The notes beneath the pieces were generated by a model. It was not told the origin of the DNA. It saw only the letters and a list, made by a program, of their open reading frames with translations, and searched no databases. 44,891 bases of DNA from Erysipelotrichaceae bacterium NK3D112. Lineage in GTDB: Bacteria > Bacillota_I > Bacilli_A > Erysipelotrichales > Erysipelotrichaceae. This document shows positions 16,035 to 24,469 of this stretch, piece after piece. Numbering within the stretch: the stretch's first letter is position 1; each line of letters opens with the position of its first letter. The stretch covers positions 1 through 44,891 of the forward strand of contig JNJQ01000021.1 of assembly GCA_000701725.1 (NCBI GenBank). Reading direction: 5' to 3'. A program made the position numbers and the translations under genes.

Positions 16035-17114
16035 TCAGTTCAGATAGAAACGGTCGAATGACTCTCTGTCTGTGATGCCGTAATCCGCATAACAGAATGA
16101 ATTTTTTTCAACGGCGATTTTCTGATACCAGTCCATCACCTCATCGATATTGGGTGTTTCCACACCGGCAAAACGCGCGATCTGCTGGATAATGGAAAGT
16201 CCGTATGAGAAATCAGCCGTGAAATATCTGGAATGCAGATCCGGAATATATCTTCCGTTGACTTCAACCGACGGTGTGGTGATTCCCCTGAATGCGCTGA
16301 TACCGGAAATCTTGGCTGTCATAGCCTCAACCGTCTGGCTTTCATAATGATCTCTGAGCGACTTCACAAAATTCAGATGATGCTCAGGCAGAGCACGGCA
16401 TATCGCCTGCACCTCATCATCGCATTTCATCAGCAATTCTGAAGACTGATCTGTCCAGTCCTCATAGAATAACGGAATACTTTCATATGTCACTCCGGGC
16501 TGATAATCCTCAAACATCGATTTCAGTCTGGTTGTGTGAAGAATCGGATTGGAGGGTGTCATGGTCAGATTCAGAATGCCCGGAATCACAATGCATTTCA
16601 TATCAAAGATACTGCTGATCAAAGCGGCGCACTCCTCTGCTTTGCTTTTGGGAAGCGCGGCCAGATGCAGTTCATCGCGGTAGCCGGTGGCTCTGACGAT
16701 ACTTCCCTTTTTCACAATACGCGCCACTGCCGGAACTCTCTCCAGCAGGAAGAATGTGTTTCCTCTTTCAATCAGACGATGAAAGACACATTCGCTGCCG
16801 CCGTTGCCCGGTACAGCGCCGATGATTGTTTCCGATGAAATATACGGTTCCATCGCTGCCGCTGCCTGTTTCATGACATTGGCCGGATAGGTCGCAATGA
16901 CCAGATCACAGTCTGTGAATGCGATTGACGGATCGCTGGTTGCTTTTTGGATATCTCCTTCGTGCGTGACATTGCCGCACTCATCCACAATCTGCAGATG
17001 ATTGTCATAGAGTTCCGGAGCGGATGTGTAAATCATGACATCATGATTTTTTTCAGCGCAATGAACCGCAAACTGTGTTCCGATATTGCCGCCGCCGACA
17101 ATTGTGATTCTCAT
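16035..17114 (-). CDS. NAD/NADP octopine/nopaline (opine) dehydrogenase family
   Basis: 359 residues. It has an N-terminal Rossmann fold with the GGGNIG motif (7-12), the DLVIATYPANV strand, AVPGNGGSE, then the all-helical opine-dehydrogenase C-terminal domain containing MTPSNPILHTTRL, which bears the conserved catalytic His. Family members reductively join an alpha-keto acid such as pyruvate to an amino group, giving N-(1-carboxyalkyl) compounds. It begins 10 bases after the stop of the nucleotidyltransferase-PLP fusion with little Shine-Dalgarno of its own, so it is likely translationally coupled. The amine may be the product of that fusion. Substrates are inferred, not shown. Confidence 0.85.
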   Translation of the reverse strand: MRITIVGGGNIGTQFAVHCAEKNHDVMIYTSAPELYDNHLQIVDECGNVTHEGDIQKATSDPSIAFTDCDLVIATYPANVMKQAAAAMEPYISSETIIGAVPGNGGSECVFHRLIERGNTFFLLERVPAVARIVKKGSIVRATGYRDELHLAALPKSKAEECAALISSIFDMKCIVIPGILNLTMTPSNPILHTTRLKSMFEDYQPGVTYESIPLFYEDWTDQSSELLMKCDDEVQAICRALPEHHLNFVKSLRDHYESQTVEAMTAKISGISAFRGITTPSVEVNGRYIPDLHSRYFTADFSYGLSIIQQIARFAGVETPNIDEVMDWYQKIAVEKNSFCYADYGITDRESFDRFYLN

Positions 17115-17123
17115 TTGTTTTTT

Positions 17124-18932
17124 TTATCCGATCTCTGCTCTTAAAGCAGCAAGTAATGTGTCATTATCCTCTTTGTTTCTGACGGCCAGACGAAGATAAT
17201 TCCTGCCGTTTGTTTTGGTTGTGAGTTCCTTGATCAGGATCTCATATTTGATCAGAAGCGTTTTGAGCAGCTCTTTGGGCGAGATGCTCTGATCAAGTTC
17301 CACCATGATGTAATTCGCCTGTGACGGAATCACACGGATGCCTTTGATCTGTTTCAGTTCTTCCGCAAATCTTGCCCGCTCTTTCCGCAGTTTTTTCAGT
17401 CCGGAAACATAATCCTTCCGGTATTTTTCTTCAATCTGCATATAGAACTCCGCAAAGGAGTTGATATTCCAGATCGCCACATCCTTTTTCATGAACTGAA
17501 TGGTTTCAGTATCGCCGGATGCCAGCACACCCAGTCTCAGACCGGGAACACCGTATGATTTGGAAATGCTCTTCATCACATACAGATGCGGACTGCCGTC
17601 AAGAATATCCTGAGCAATCAATGTGTTGTTTTCCTCATCCGAGAAGTCCGCAAATGATTCATCGATGACCAGGTTGATCTTTTTGTTTTCCGCCCAGCTG
17701 ATCATTCTGAGCAGATCCGCTTTCGGAATATAGTTGCCGCTGGGATTGTCCGGATTGACGACGATCAGGTTCTGAATGTTTTTGTCTTCAAAATAATTCA
17801 TCACATCATCCGCCGTATAGGAATAATCCTGATTTTCCGGAACGAAATCGACTGAATTCTCCCGGTCGTAGCGGTTGGGATATTCGTCAAAGGTCGGACG
17901 GATGAAGCCGGTTGTTCCGTTCAGTCTGCCCATCAGTGATTTGATCAGTTCCGCCGCGCCGTTGCCGACCAGAATATTCTCCTGGTGAACATCGAAGTTC
18001 TTCGCCGCCAGAAGGGAATTCACCTTCATGCCCGAAGGATATTCCGTCAGCAGAATATCAAAGTTGGCACGCAGCTCTTCTTTCATCTTCTTCGGGGGAT
18101 AGTACGGATTGACCAGATAGCAGAAATCCAGAAGTTTCGGATATCTCCAATAGCCGCCGTATCTGCTCTGGATCAGTCTGACCTTCTCATCTTCAACAGG
18201 AGTGAAGATGGACTCCGCGATATCAAGATCCTGGATATCATCGATCTCATACCATTTCTGACCGTTCAGTCTCTTGGCCCTGATTCCCGGATCATCGAGC
18301 ATTGTGATGACGCGCAGAACCTGTTCATAATATTCATTCTCACCAAGTGCCTTTTCATATGCATCAAGGAACGGCACATAATGGGTGGTTGAAAATTCCT
18401 TTGAGAATTTATAGATATTTACGGTTTTGTAGTATTCATCCTTTTCGTCGAATCTGAACCGCTTGCCCGGAACAAACTCCTCAATGGAATCATCATCGGA
18501 CAGCTTGACACAGGTGCCGTCCATCCATGATTCATACTTGTCCACAAGCGCGAGGGTGTCTCTTTCATCATTGAGCAGCTCATCCAGAACGGAATCCTCG
18601 AAAATCAGATCCGATTCAAACAGCAGCGTATCCTCTTTGCACAGCCAGTCCTTGGCCAGCGCGAGGGAATAGATATTATTGGTTTTGTTGTAGACGGGAT
18701 TGTTGATATATACAATCGGCATATTGATGCCCAGCGTATCAATGTAGTCAATGAGCTTCTGCCCTTCATAGCCAACAACGATCACGATCCGTGAAAGGTG
18801 CCGCGATTCAATCTGTCTGAGCATGCGCTCGATCAAAGTGACGCCATTCACCTTGACCATGCATTTTGTGTTGTTCTGAGTCAGTTCTTTCAGCCGTCTG
18901 CCCATTCCGGCGGCCAGTATGATTGCCTGCAT
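17124..18932 (-). CDS. Bifunctional nucleotidyltransferase / PLP-dependent aminotransferase-fold enzyme
   Basis: 602 residues in two domains. Residues 1-245 are a LicC/PntC-like nucleotidyltransferase: LAAGMGRRLKELT (6-18), Lys26-type NTKCMVKVNG, metal Asp in FESDLIF (about 108) and the closing WYEIDDIQDLDIAE. Residues 255-602 are a fold-type I PLP enzyme of the HisC/CobD branch: NPDNPSG (393-399), IDESF (Asp424) and SISKSYG with the PLP lysine Lys458, then GLRLG. The fold resembles aminotransferases and the threonine-phosphate decarboxylase CobD, so it could transaminate or decarboxylate a phosphorylated amino acid, and the first domain would attach CMP. It recalls the fusion of PntC with a phosphonate transaminase, but the PLP branch differs and no pepM/ppd genes are seen. 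TGGAGG precedes the ATG. Confidence 0.85.
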   Translation of the reverse strand: MQAIILAAGMGRRLKELTQNNTKCMVKVNGVTLIERMLRQIESRHLSRIVIVVGYEGQKLIDYIDTLGINMPIVYINNPVYNKTNNIYSLALAKDWLCKEDTLLFESDLIFEDSVLDELLNDERDTLALVDKYESWMDGTCVKLSDDDSIEEFVPGKRFRFDEKDEYYKTVNIYKFSKEFSTTHYVPFLDAYEKALGENEYYEQVLRVITMLDDPGIRAKRLNGQKWYEIDDIQDLDIAESIFTPVEDEKVRLIQSRYGGYWRYPKLLDFCYLVNPYYPPKKMKEELRANFDILLTEYPSGMKVNSLLAAKNFDVHQENILVGNGAAELIKSLMGRLNGTTGFIRPTFDEYPNRYDRENSVDFVPENQDYSYTADDVMNYFEDKNIQNLIVVNPDNPSGNYIPKADLLRMISWAENKKINLVIDESFADFSDEENNTLIAQDILDGSPHLYVMKSISKSYGVPGLRLGVLASGDTETIQFMKKDVAIWNINSFAEFYMQIEEKYRKDYVSGLKKLRKERARFAEELKQIKGIRVIPSQANYIMVELDQSISPKELLKTLLIKYEILIKELTTKTNGRNYLRLAVRNKEDNDTLLAALRAEIG

Positions 18933-19319
18933 AAAAACCTCCAGCTACAGTTATCAATCATCGGATTCACGGACAGGAATCAGCTGTCTGTCCGGAGTTG
19001 TGGAATATCCTGCATATATTGATGCAGGTGAATGATCGGCCGCATAAACCGCCATATAGTATAAATCCAAAAAAACCGGTAAATATTATGGTTTTTTATG
19101 ATCATATTATACATTTTATTCATCCATGCTGATTGTACATGTACGCAAACACAGCGTCAACTGAATATTTGTTCACAATAATTGTCGAATCAGGAGACCA
19201 TCATTGCCGTTTGCCGGTGCATTCTCCAGCCTTGCAAAGTCCGGATTTCATCCAGAAACTGTGCCAATTTTCCATCATCTTCATATATGATATATAGGTT
19301 GACACAGGAGGCTGCCGCA
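18933..19319. other. Divergent intergenic region with hairpins
   Basis: 387 bases between the nucleotidyltransferase-PLP fusion (minus) and the YidC-TagF gene (plus). The minus-strand leader holds two stems, CCTGCAT/ATGCAGG (19008-19028) and GGACAG/CTGTCC (about 18970-18992). A minus-strand TATACT near 19060 is a possible -10 with a poor -35. An AT-rich stem AAAAAACC/GGTTTTTT lies at about 19070-19097. A plus-strand frame from 19182 merges in frame with the YidC-TagF gene but has no start signal. No gene is supported here. Confidence 0.45.
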
Positions 19320-21434
19320 ATGGGTTTTCTCGGACAGTTATTAGGGCCGGTCATGGGTTTCTGCTATAACCTGACAAAGAACTACGGACTGGCAATCATA
19401 TTATTCACATTCTTCAGCAAAATCATTCTTCTTCCCATCTCTGTATGGGTTCAGAAGAATTCCATCACAATGGTAAAGATCGAACCGGATGTCAACCGGA
19501 TCAAGATCAAGCACTTCGGAGACAAGGATGCCATCGCAGAAGAACAGCAGAAGCTGTATAAAAAGGAAAAGTACAATCCGCTGGCTTCCCTGGTTCCTCT
19601 GATCGCCCAGATCGTATTGCTGATGGGTGTGGTCGAAGTCATCTATCATCCGCTGGATTACATTCTCCGTGTTCCTGCGCCTGTCGCTAAGGAAATGATG
19701 AATGTGACTCTGAACAATGTGGACTTCCTGGATGAGGAATCCAGTTCCATCCAGATCTACACGGTTGAGGATATCCAGAACGGCAATGAGGCGGATTATT
19801 ATCAGCTTCAGGAACAGTTCCCCGAAACAGATATGAATCAGATCATTGATTCATGCAGGAACTTCCATATGAAAGCCTTCGGCATTGATCTTGGCTGGAT
19901 CGCTTCCGAAGTCGGCGGAATCGCTCTGATCGCTCCGTTACTGGCAGGTCTTTCTTCCCTTCTGCTTGCGGTTGCACAGAATAAGATCAACGTTCTTCAG
20001 TCCGAACAGTCCAATGCCAACAAGTACGGCATGCTTGCCTTCTCGGTATTGTTATCCCTGTATCTCGGCATGTTTGTGCCGGCCGGCGTTGCCCTGTACT
20101 GGGTGGCGAGCAATCTGATGGCCATCATCCAGCAGTACTTCATGAACATGGCAATCAACCCTGCGAAGTATGTTGATTATGAAGCGCTGGAATCCACAAG
20201 GAATGAGCTGAAGTCATTGTCCGGCGGAGATAAGAAACTCAAGTTCAATGATCCGCTTGCCAAACGTGCCAAAGCAGACTATAAACGTTTCTTCTCAATT
20301 GAAAACAAACACCTTGTCTTCTATTCCGAAAGCAACGGCTTCTATAAATACTTCAAGGGAATGATTGAATACATTCTGAAATACACAAACATCCCGGTTC
20401 ACTACATTACAAGCGACCCCAACGACCAGATCTTTGAACTGGCAAAGACAAACGATCAGATCAAACCGTATTTCATCGATCCGATCACATTGATCACATT
20501 AATGATGAAAATGGATGCGGACGTGGTGGTTATGACCATGCCCGACCTTGAGACATATCAGATCAAGAGATCCTATGTCAGAAAGGATATTGAATATATC
20601 AATGTGTCCCATGGCATGGGTTCACTGAACCTGACCTTCCGCAAAGGCGCGCTGGATCACTTTGACACAGTATATGCCTCAGGCAAACACCAGAAAGAAG
20701 AGATTGAGAAACAGGAAGAATACTATCATCTTCCGAAGAAGAGAATCATCGAAGGCGGCTATCCGCTGCTGGATGATATGAGAGCTTCCTACGCGAAGAT
20801 GCCCAAGGTTGTTCATGAGAAGAAACAGATCCTCATCGCGCCTTCATGGCAGAAGGACAACATTGTGGACTCCTGCCTGGATGAGATCCTGAATCAGTTA
20901 AAGGGACACGGATATCAGATCACCGTGCGTCCTCACCCCCAGCATGTTCGCCACATGCCTGAGAAGATGGAACAGCTGAAACAGAAGTTCGCCAACGACC
21001 ATGACATCGAGATCCAGACGGACTTCTCCAAGACAAGCAATGTCTTTGAAGCGGACCTGATGATCACGGACTGGTCGGATATCTCCCACGAATTCGCATA
21101 TACAACCTATAAGCCGGTATTGTTCATCGACACACCGATGAAGATCATGAATCCGGAATATCAGAATATCGATACCGTACCGATCAATATCTGGGTCAGA
21201 AATGAGATCGGCATGGTGGTTGAGCTGGACAAGCTGGATGAGATTCCGGAAAAGGTTGATTACATGCTTAACCACACAGAGGAATATCATGAGCGGATCG
21301 ACAGACTCGTTCACGAATATGTCTATCACCTGGATGAAAGTGCGCCTTATGATGCGCAGTATATTATTGATGCGGTATTCCGCAAGACAGAAGAAAGAAA
21401 CGGACTGGTCAGTGAATATGCGGAAAATATGTAA
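19320..21434 (+). CDS. YidC/Oxa1 membrane insertase fused to CDP-glycerol glycerophosphotransferase
   Basis: 704 residues from an ATG placed 8 bases after AGGAGG. Residues 1-290 are YidC-like: YGLAIILFTFFSKIILLP (Lys34 at the position where Gram-positive YidC has a groove Arg), a cytoplasmic hairpin with KLYKKEKYNPLASLVPL, and further membrane segments near 95-115, 200-230 and 240-270 including FVPAGVALYW. From about 310 to the end is a TagF/TagB-type domain (PF04464): VSHGMGSL, APSWQKDN, VRPHPQHVRHMP and TDWSDISHEFAYTT, with the His residues and SD motif expected of poly(glycerol/ribitol phosphate) transferases. The insertase part may anchor the transferase or handle its lipid-linked substrate. 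It overlaps the next gene by 17 bases. Confidence 0.9.
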   Translation: MGFLGQLLGPVMGFCYNLTKNYGLAIILFTFFSKIILLPISVWVQKNSITMVKIEPDVNRIKIKHFGDKDAIAEEQQKLYKKEKYNPLASLVPLIAQIVLLMGVVEVIYHPLDYILRVPAPVAKEMMNVTLNNVDFLDEESSSIQIYTVEDIQNGNEADYYQLQEQFPETDMNQIIDSCRNFHMKAFGIDLGWIASEVGGIALIAPLLAGLSSLLLAVAQNKINVLQSEQSNANKYGMLAFSVLLSLYLGMFVPAGVALYWVASNLMAIIQQYFMNMAINPAKYVDYEALESTRNELKSLSGGDKKLKFNDPLAKRAKADYKRFFSIENKHLVFYSESNGFYKYFKGMIEYILKYTNIPVHYITSDPNDQIFELAKTNDQIKPYFIDPITLITLMMKMDADVVVMTMPDLETYQIKRSYVRKDIEYINVSHGMGSLNLTFRKGALDHFDTVYASGKHQKEEIEKQEEYYHLPKKRIIEGGYPLLDDMRASYAKMPKVVHEKKQILIAPSWQKDNIVDSCLDEILNQLKGHGYQITVRPHPQHVRHMPEKMEQLKQKFANDHDIEIQTDFSKTSNVFEADLMITDWSDISHEFAYTTYKPVLFIDTPMKIMNPEYQNIDTVPINIWVRNEIGMVVELDKLDEIPEKVDYMLNHTEEYHERIDRLVHEYVYHLDESAPYDAQYIIDAVFRKTEERNGLVSEYAENM

Positions 21435-23391
21435 AAAACTGCTGCGGTATGTTTATTTCCTGACCGCCTTCCTCTTTCTGTTCACGATCAATGTCAACGC
21501 GTATATCGATCCGTCGGTCATGACCTATGCCATTCAGGCACTGGCGGGAATCGCGATTGCCTTAGGCACATTCTTCGGCCTGTACTGGCGCAAGATCCGC
21601 AAACCGGTGCTTCGTTTCTTCAACCTGGATGAAACAGCCGGCAAGGAAGAGGAGAGCGATGAGCTTGTTTATTTCGATCCTTCCGTCATGAAGGAGGAAA
21701 GAAAGATCATCATCCGGAAAGATTTCAAAACCAAAGACGGCGTAAAGCCAAAAGGAAAGATCCGGACCATTCTGGAAGATATGATTCCGGCACTGTTCAT
21801 CACCCTTTCCGGATGTTTCATGGTCTGCATCTATGCGCCGCTGGATCTCTATTTCACCAACAAAACAGAATTCTGGTACAACTCCGCCACCCTGTCCGCA
21901 CAGCTGTTCAGAATGTTCGGCTATGCGGTGCCTGCGGTATTGCTGGTATATCTTGTATCAAGACTGATCAGTAAGAAACTGTACAACGGTGTATTGTTCA
22001 TCACCCTTACCGCATTCATCTGCTCGTACATCCAGGGAAACTTCAGAATCGCAAACCTTCCCGCAATGGACGGCAGAGCCATCGACTGGTCTGTTTTCGG
22101 AACAGAAAACATCATCACACTCATCATCTGGATCATCGTGACCGGATTGCTGGTGACAGTATACAGATTTGTGAAAGCGAAGGGTTTCAAATCCGTCGCT
22201 GAAGTTGTCAGCTGCGTCCTGCTTGTTGTCTGCACCATTTCATTGATCTCCTCATACATGGGATCATGCCATATCGTCAAGGAATCGGAATTTGTCACTT
22301 CGACGGATCACGAACTTGATGTGTCTGATACGGAAAACTTCTATATTCTGGTGCTTGATGCGCTGGATGCGGATACCTACCGCACGGTCAGTGAGAGCCA
22401 TCCGGAATATCAGGAATGGTTCAGCGATTTCACCTTCTTCCCCAACACAACCAGTCTTTATCCCTTCACCTCACATGCAATTCCCCATATTCTGAGCGGC
22501 ATTGTTTATGAGAATGAACGGGACTTCACCGAATTCGCGACAGAGGCACTGGATCAGAGTCCCTTCCTGAACACCCTGGAAAAGCAGGGATATCATATGG
22601 GAATCTATGAGCCCGATCTCATTTACGGCGGCGATCAGCTGAAGCGTTTCGACAATATCCAGACAGACAATATCCATCTGAATCCCGAAGCGAAAAACAC
22701 ATTCGTCAAGGAACAGATGAAAATGGTGCTGTTCAAATATCTGCCGTATTGCTTCAAGAAATATATCGACTGCGACACCAACATATTCACCAGCATGAAA
22801 GGATCCAATCCCTTCACCCCCTATAACCGTGACTTCTATCTCGATCTTCAGAACGGGGAAGTGAAACATATCCATGATAAGAACTTCCGTTTCTATCATG
22901 TGGAAGGCGCACACGTGCCCTTCAAGTATGACGCCGATGTCAATTACATCCCTTATGAACAGGGATCCTATGAGCAGAACATTGAAGCAAGCATGAAAGT
23001 CGCGGATACGTTCCTCAAAAAACTCAAGGATGCCGGTGTCTATGAGAAATCGACGATTATCATCATGGCAGACCACGGCTATCAGGCCGGATCGGAATCC
23101 AACCTTGACCGCTTCAATCCGCTGCTGATGATCAAAGGATTCAACGAGACACACGAGTACACAGTCAATGAGGCTCCGATCTCCTATCTGGATCTGCCCG
23201 AAGCCTATAACCGCCTGCTCGATCACAAAACCGCTGCCGAATGCTTTGACGCAAAGGAAGGCGACCAGCGTGACAGACGGATTCTCTATTTCGTCTATCT
23301 CCAGGAGGATCTGATCCAGGAATATATCCAGGACGGATACGCATCCGATTATGAGAATCTGAAACCGACCGGAAACGAATACAGACGATAA
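21418..23391 (+). CDS. Membrane sulfatase/alkaline-phosphatase-superfamily phosphotransferase
   Basis: 657 residues; the ATG at 21418 lies inside the end of the YidC-TagF gene, so it is translationally coupled. N-terminal signal-anchor (10-28) with AYIDPSVMTYAIQALAG and a second membrane segment, a charged cytoplasmic loop, then about five more membrane segments (roughly 125-305). The extracellular part shows LDALDADTY (metal Asp), LYPFTSHAIPHILSG (nucleophile Thr/Ser) and MADHGY (metal Asp/His), the pattern of sulfatase-fold phosphoglycerol or phosphoethanolamine transferases. It probably transfers or trims a phospho-group on the polymer handled by its fused neighbour. The gene ends at a terminator. 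Confidence 0.82.
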   Translation: MRKICKKLLRYVYFLTAFLFLFTINVNAYIDPSVMTYAIQALAGIAIALGTFFGLYWRKIRKPVLRFFNLDETAGKEEESDELVYFDPSVMKEERKIIIRKDFKTKDGVKPKGKIRTILEDMIPALFITLSGCFMVCIYAPLDLYFTNKTEFWYNSATLSAQLFRMFGYAVPAVLLVYLVSRLISKKLYNGVLFITLTAFICSYIQGNFRIANLPAMDGRAIDWSVFGTENIITLIIWIIVTGLLVTVYRFVKAKGFKSVAEVVSCVLLVVCTISLISSYMGSCHIVKESEFVTSTDHELDVSDTENFYILVLDALDADTYRTVSESHPEYQEWFSDFTFFPNTTSLYPFTSHAIPHILSGIVYENERDFTEFATEALDQSPFLNTLEKQGYHMGIYEPDLIYGGDQLKRFDNIQTDNIHLNPEAKNTFVKEQMKMVLFKYLPYCFKKYIDCDTNIFTSMKGSNPFTPYNRDFYLDLQNGEVKHIHDKNFRFYHVEGAHVPFKYDADVNYIPYEQGSYEQNIEASMKVADTFLKKLKDAGVYEKSTIIIMADHGYQAGSESNLDRFNPLLMIKGFNETHEYTVNEAPISYLDLPEAYNRLLDHKTAAECFDAKEGDQRDRRILYFVYLQEDLIQEYIQDGYASDYENLKPTGNEYRR

Positions 23392-23396
23392 CCCAA

Positions 23397-23422
23397 AAAA
23401 AGATGCGGAATCCGCATCTTTT
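23397..23422. terminator. Bidirectional terminator between convergent genes
   Basis: AAAAGATGCGGA-A-TCCGCATCTTTT: a long stem flanked by A and T runs on either side, 5 bases after the sulfatase-like stop and 24 before the rfbB end. Confidence 0.85.
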
Positions 23423-23445
23423 CATATGTTCTGTTTAACGGAAGC

Positions 23446-24465
23446 TTATCTGTTTCCGTACATCTCTTCGTAATAATTCTGGTATTCACCGGAAATGATC
23501 GGCTGCCACCAGGACTCATTGTCCAGATACCACTGGATGGTCTTCTTGATGCCGTCCGCGAACTTTGTTTCAGGCAGCCATCCGAGCTCATTGTGGATCT
23601 TGGTCGGATCAATCGCATAGCGCATGTCATGGCCCTTGCGGTCTGTGACATGGGTGATCAGGCTTTCCGGCTTGTCCAGAGCCTTGCAGATGAGCTTGAC
23701 GATGTCGATGTTCTTCATCTCGTTGTGTCCGCCGACATTGTAAACTTCTCCGACTCTGCCGTTGTGGATGATCAGATCAATCGCACGGCAGTGATCTTCG
23801 ACATAGAGCCAGTCTCTGACATTGAGGCCTTCGCCATAGACGGGAAGCGGCTTGTCATGAAGGCAGTTGATGATCATTAACGGAATCAGCTTTTCCGGGA
23901 AATGGTAAGGTCCGTAGTTGTTGGAGCATCTGCTGATGGTAACCGGCAGACCATAGGTTCTGTGATAGGCCAGAACGAGAAGATCAGCGCCTGCCTTTGA
24001 GGAGCTGTACGGTGAGCTGGTGTGGATCGGGGTTTCTTCTGTGAAGAAGAGGTCCGGTCTGTCCAGCGGCAGATCGCCATAGACCTCATCAGTGGAAACC
24101 TGATGATATCTCTTGATGCCGTACTTTCTGCACGCGTCCATCAGAGTCGCAGTGCCGATGATATTTGTGTTCAGGAAGATTTCCGGATTTTCAATGGATC
24201 TGTCCACATGGCTTTCCGCCGCAAAGTTGACAACCATATCGGGATGTTCTTCCTCGAACAGTTTATAGACGCCCTCTCTGTCACAGATGTCCAGTTTGAC
24301 AAAACGGAAGTTCGGATTGTCCATAACCGGCTGCAGTGTGGAAAGGTTGCCCGCATAAGTCAGTTTGTCCAGACATACAATTCTGTAATCCGGATGTTCT
24401 TTCAGCATGTGAAAGATAAAGTTGGAACCGATGAAGCCGGCTCCGCCGGTAACAATAATATTCAT
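23446..24465 (-). CDS. rfbB: dTDP-glucose 4,6-dehydratase
   Basis: 339 residues, normal for RmlB/RfbB. It begins MNIIVTGGAGFIGSNF (NAD-binding), and has STDEVYGDL (catalytic Asp/Glu pair), YSSSKAGAD (Tyr and Lys of the SDR triad), RCSNNYGPYHFPEKL and NVRDWLYVEDHC. It makes dTDP-4-keto-6-deoxyglucose from dTDP-glucose. The start at 24465 is chosen because the family begins here; the open frame runs back to 24528 inside rfbA. It follows the rfbA stop by 4 bases. No rfbC or rfbD is present, so the product probably flows to the FdtA/FdtB branch rather than to rhamnose, unless those genes lie outside. Confidence 0.97.
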   Translation of the reverse strand: MNIIVTGGAGFIGSNFIFHMLKEHPDYRIVCLDKLTYAGNLSTLQPVMDNPNFRFVKLDICDREGVYKLFEEEHPDMVVNFAAESHVDRSIENPEIFLNTNIIGTATLMDACRKYGIKRYHQVSTDEVYGDLPLDRPDLFFTEETPIHTSSPYSSSKAGADLLVLAYHRTYGLPVTISRCSNNYGPYHFPEKLIPLMIINCLHDKPLPVYGEGLNVRDWLYVEDHCRAIDLIIHNGRVGEVYNVGGHNEMKNIDIVKLICKALDKPESLITHVTDRKGHDMRYAIDPTKIHNELGWLPETKFADGIKKTIQWYLDNESWWQPIISGEYQNYYEEMYGNR

Positions 24466-24469
24466 AAGC

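Noticed and set aside
17124-18932. PntC-AEP transaminase of phosphonate biosynthesis
   Set aside because: The PLP part belongs to the HisC/CobD-like branch, not the class V transaminases of that fusion, and no pepM or ppd gene is in the window; kept only as an alternative.
19182-19319. In-frame 46-residue N-terminal extension of the YidC-TagF protein
   Set aside because: No start signal upstream; the sequence is not membrane-like, while AGGAGG before the ATG at 19320 and the normal YidC start support the shorter form.
21202-21417. Upstream extension of the sulfatase-like gene inside the YidC-TagF coding region
   Set aside because: It is the shifted reading of the conserved TagF-type domain; the signal-anchor start at 21418 fits the family.
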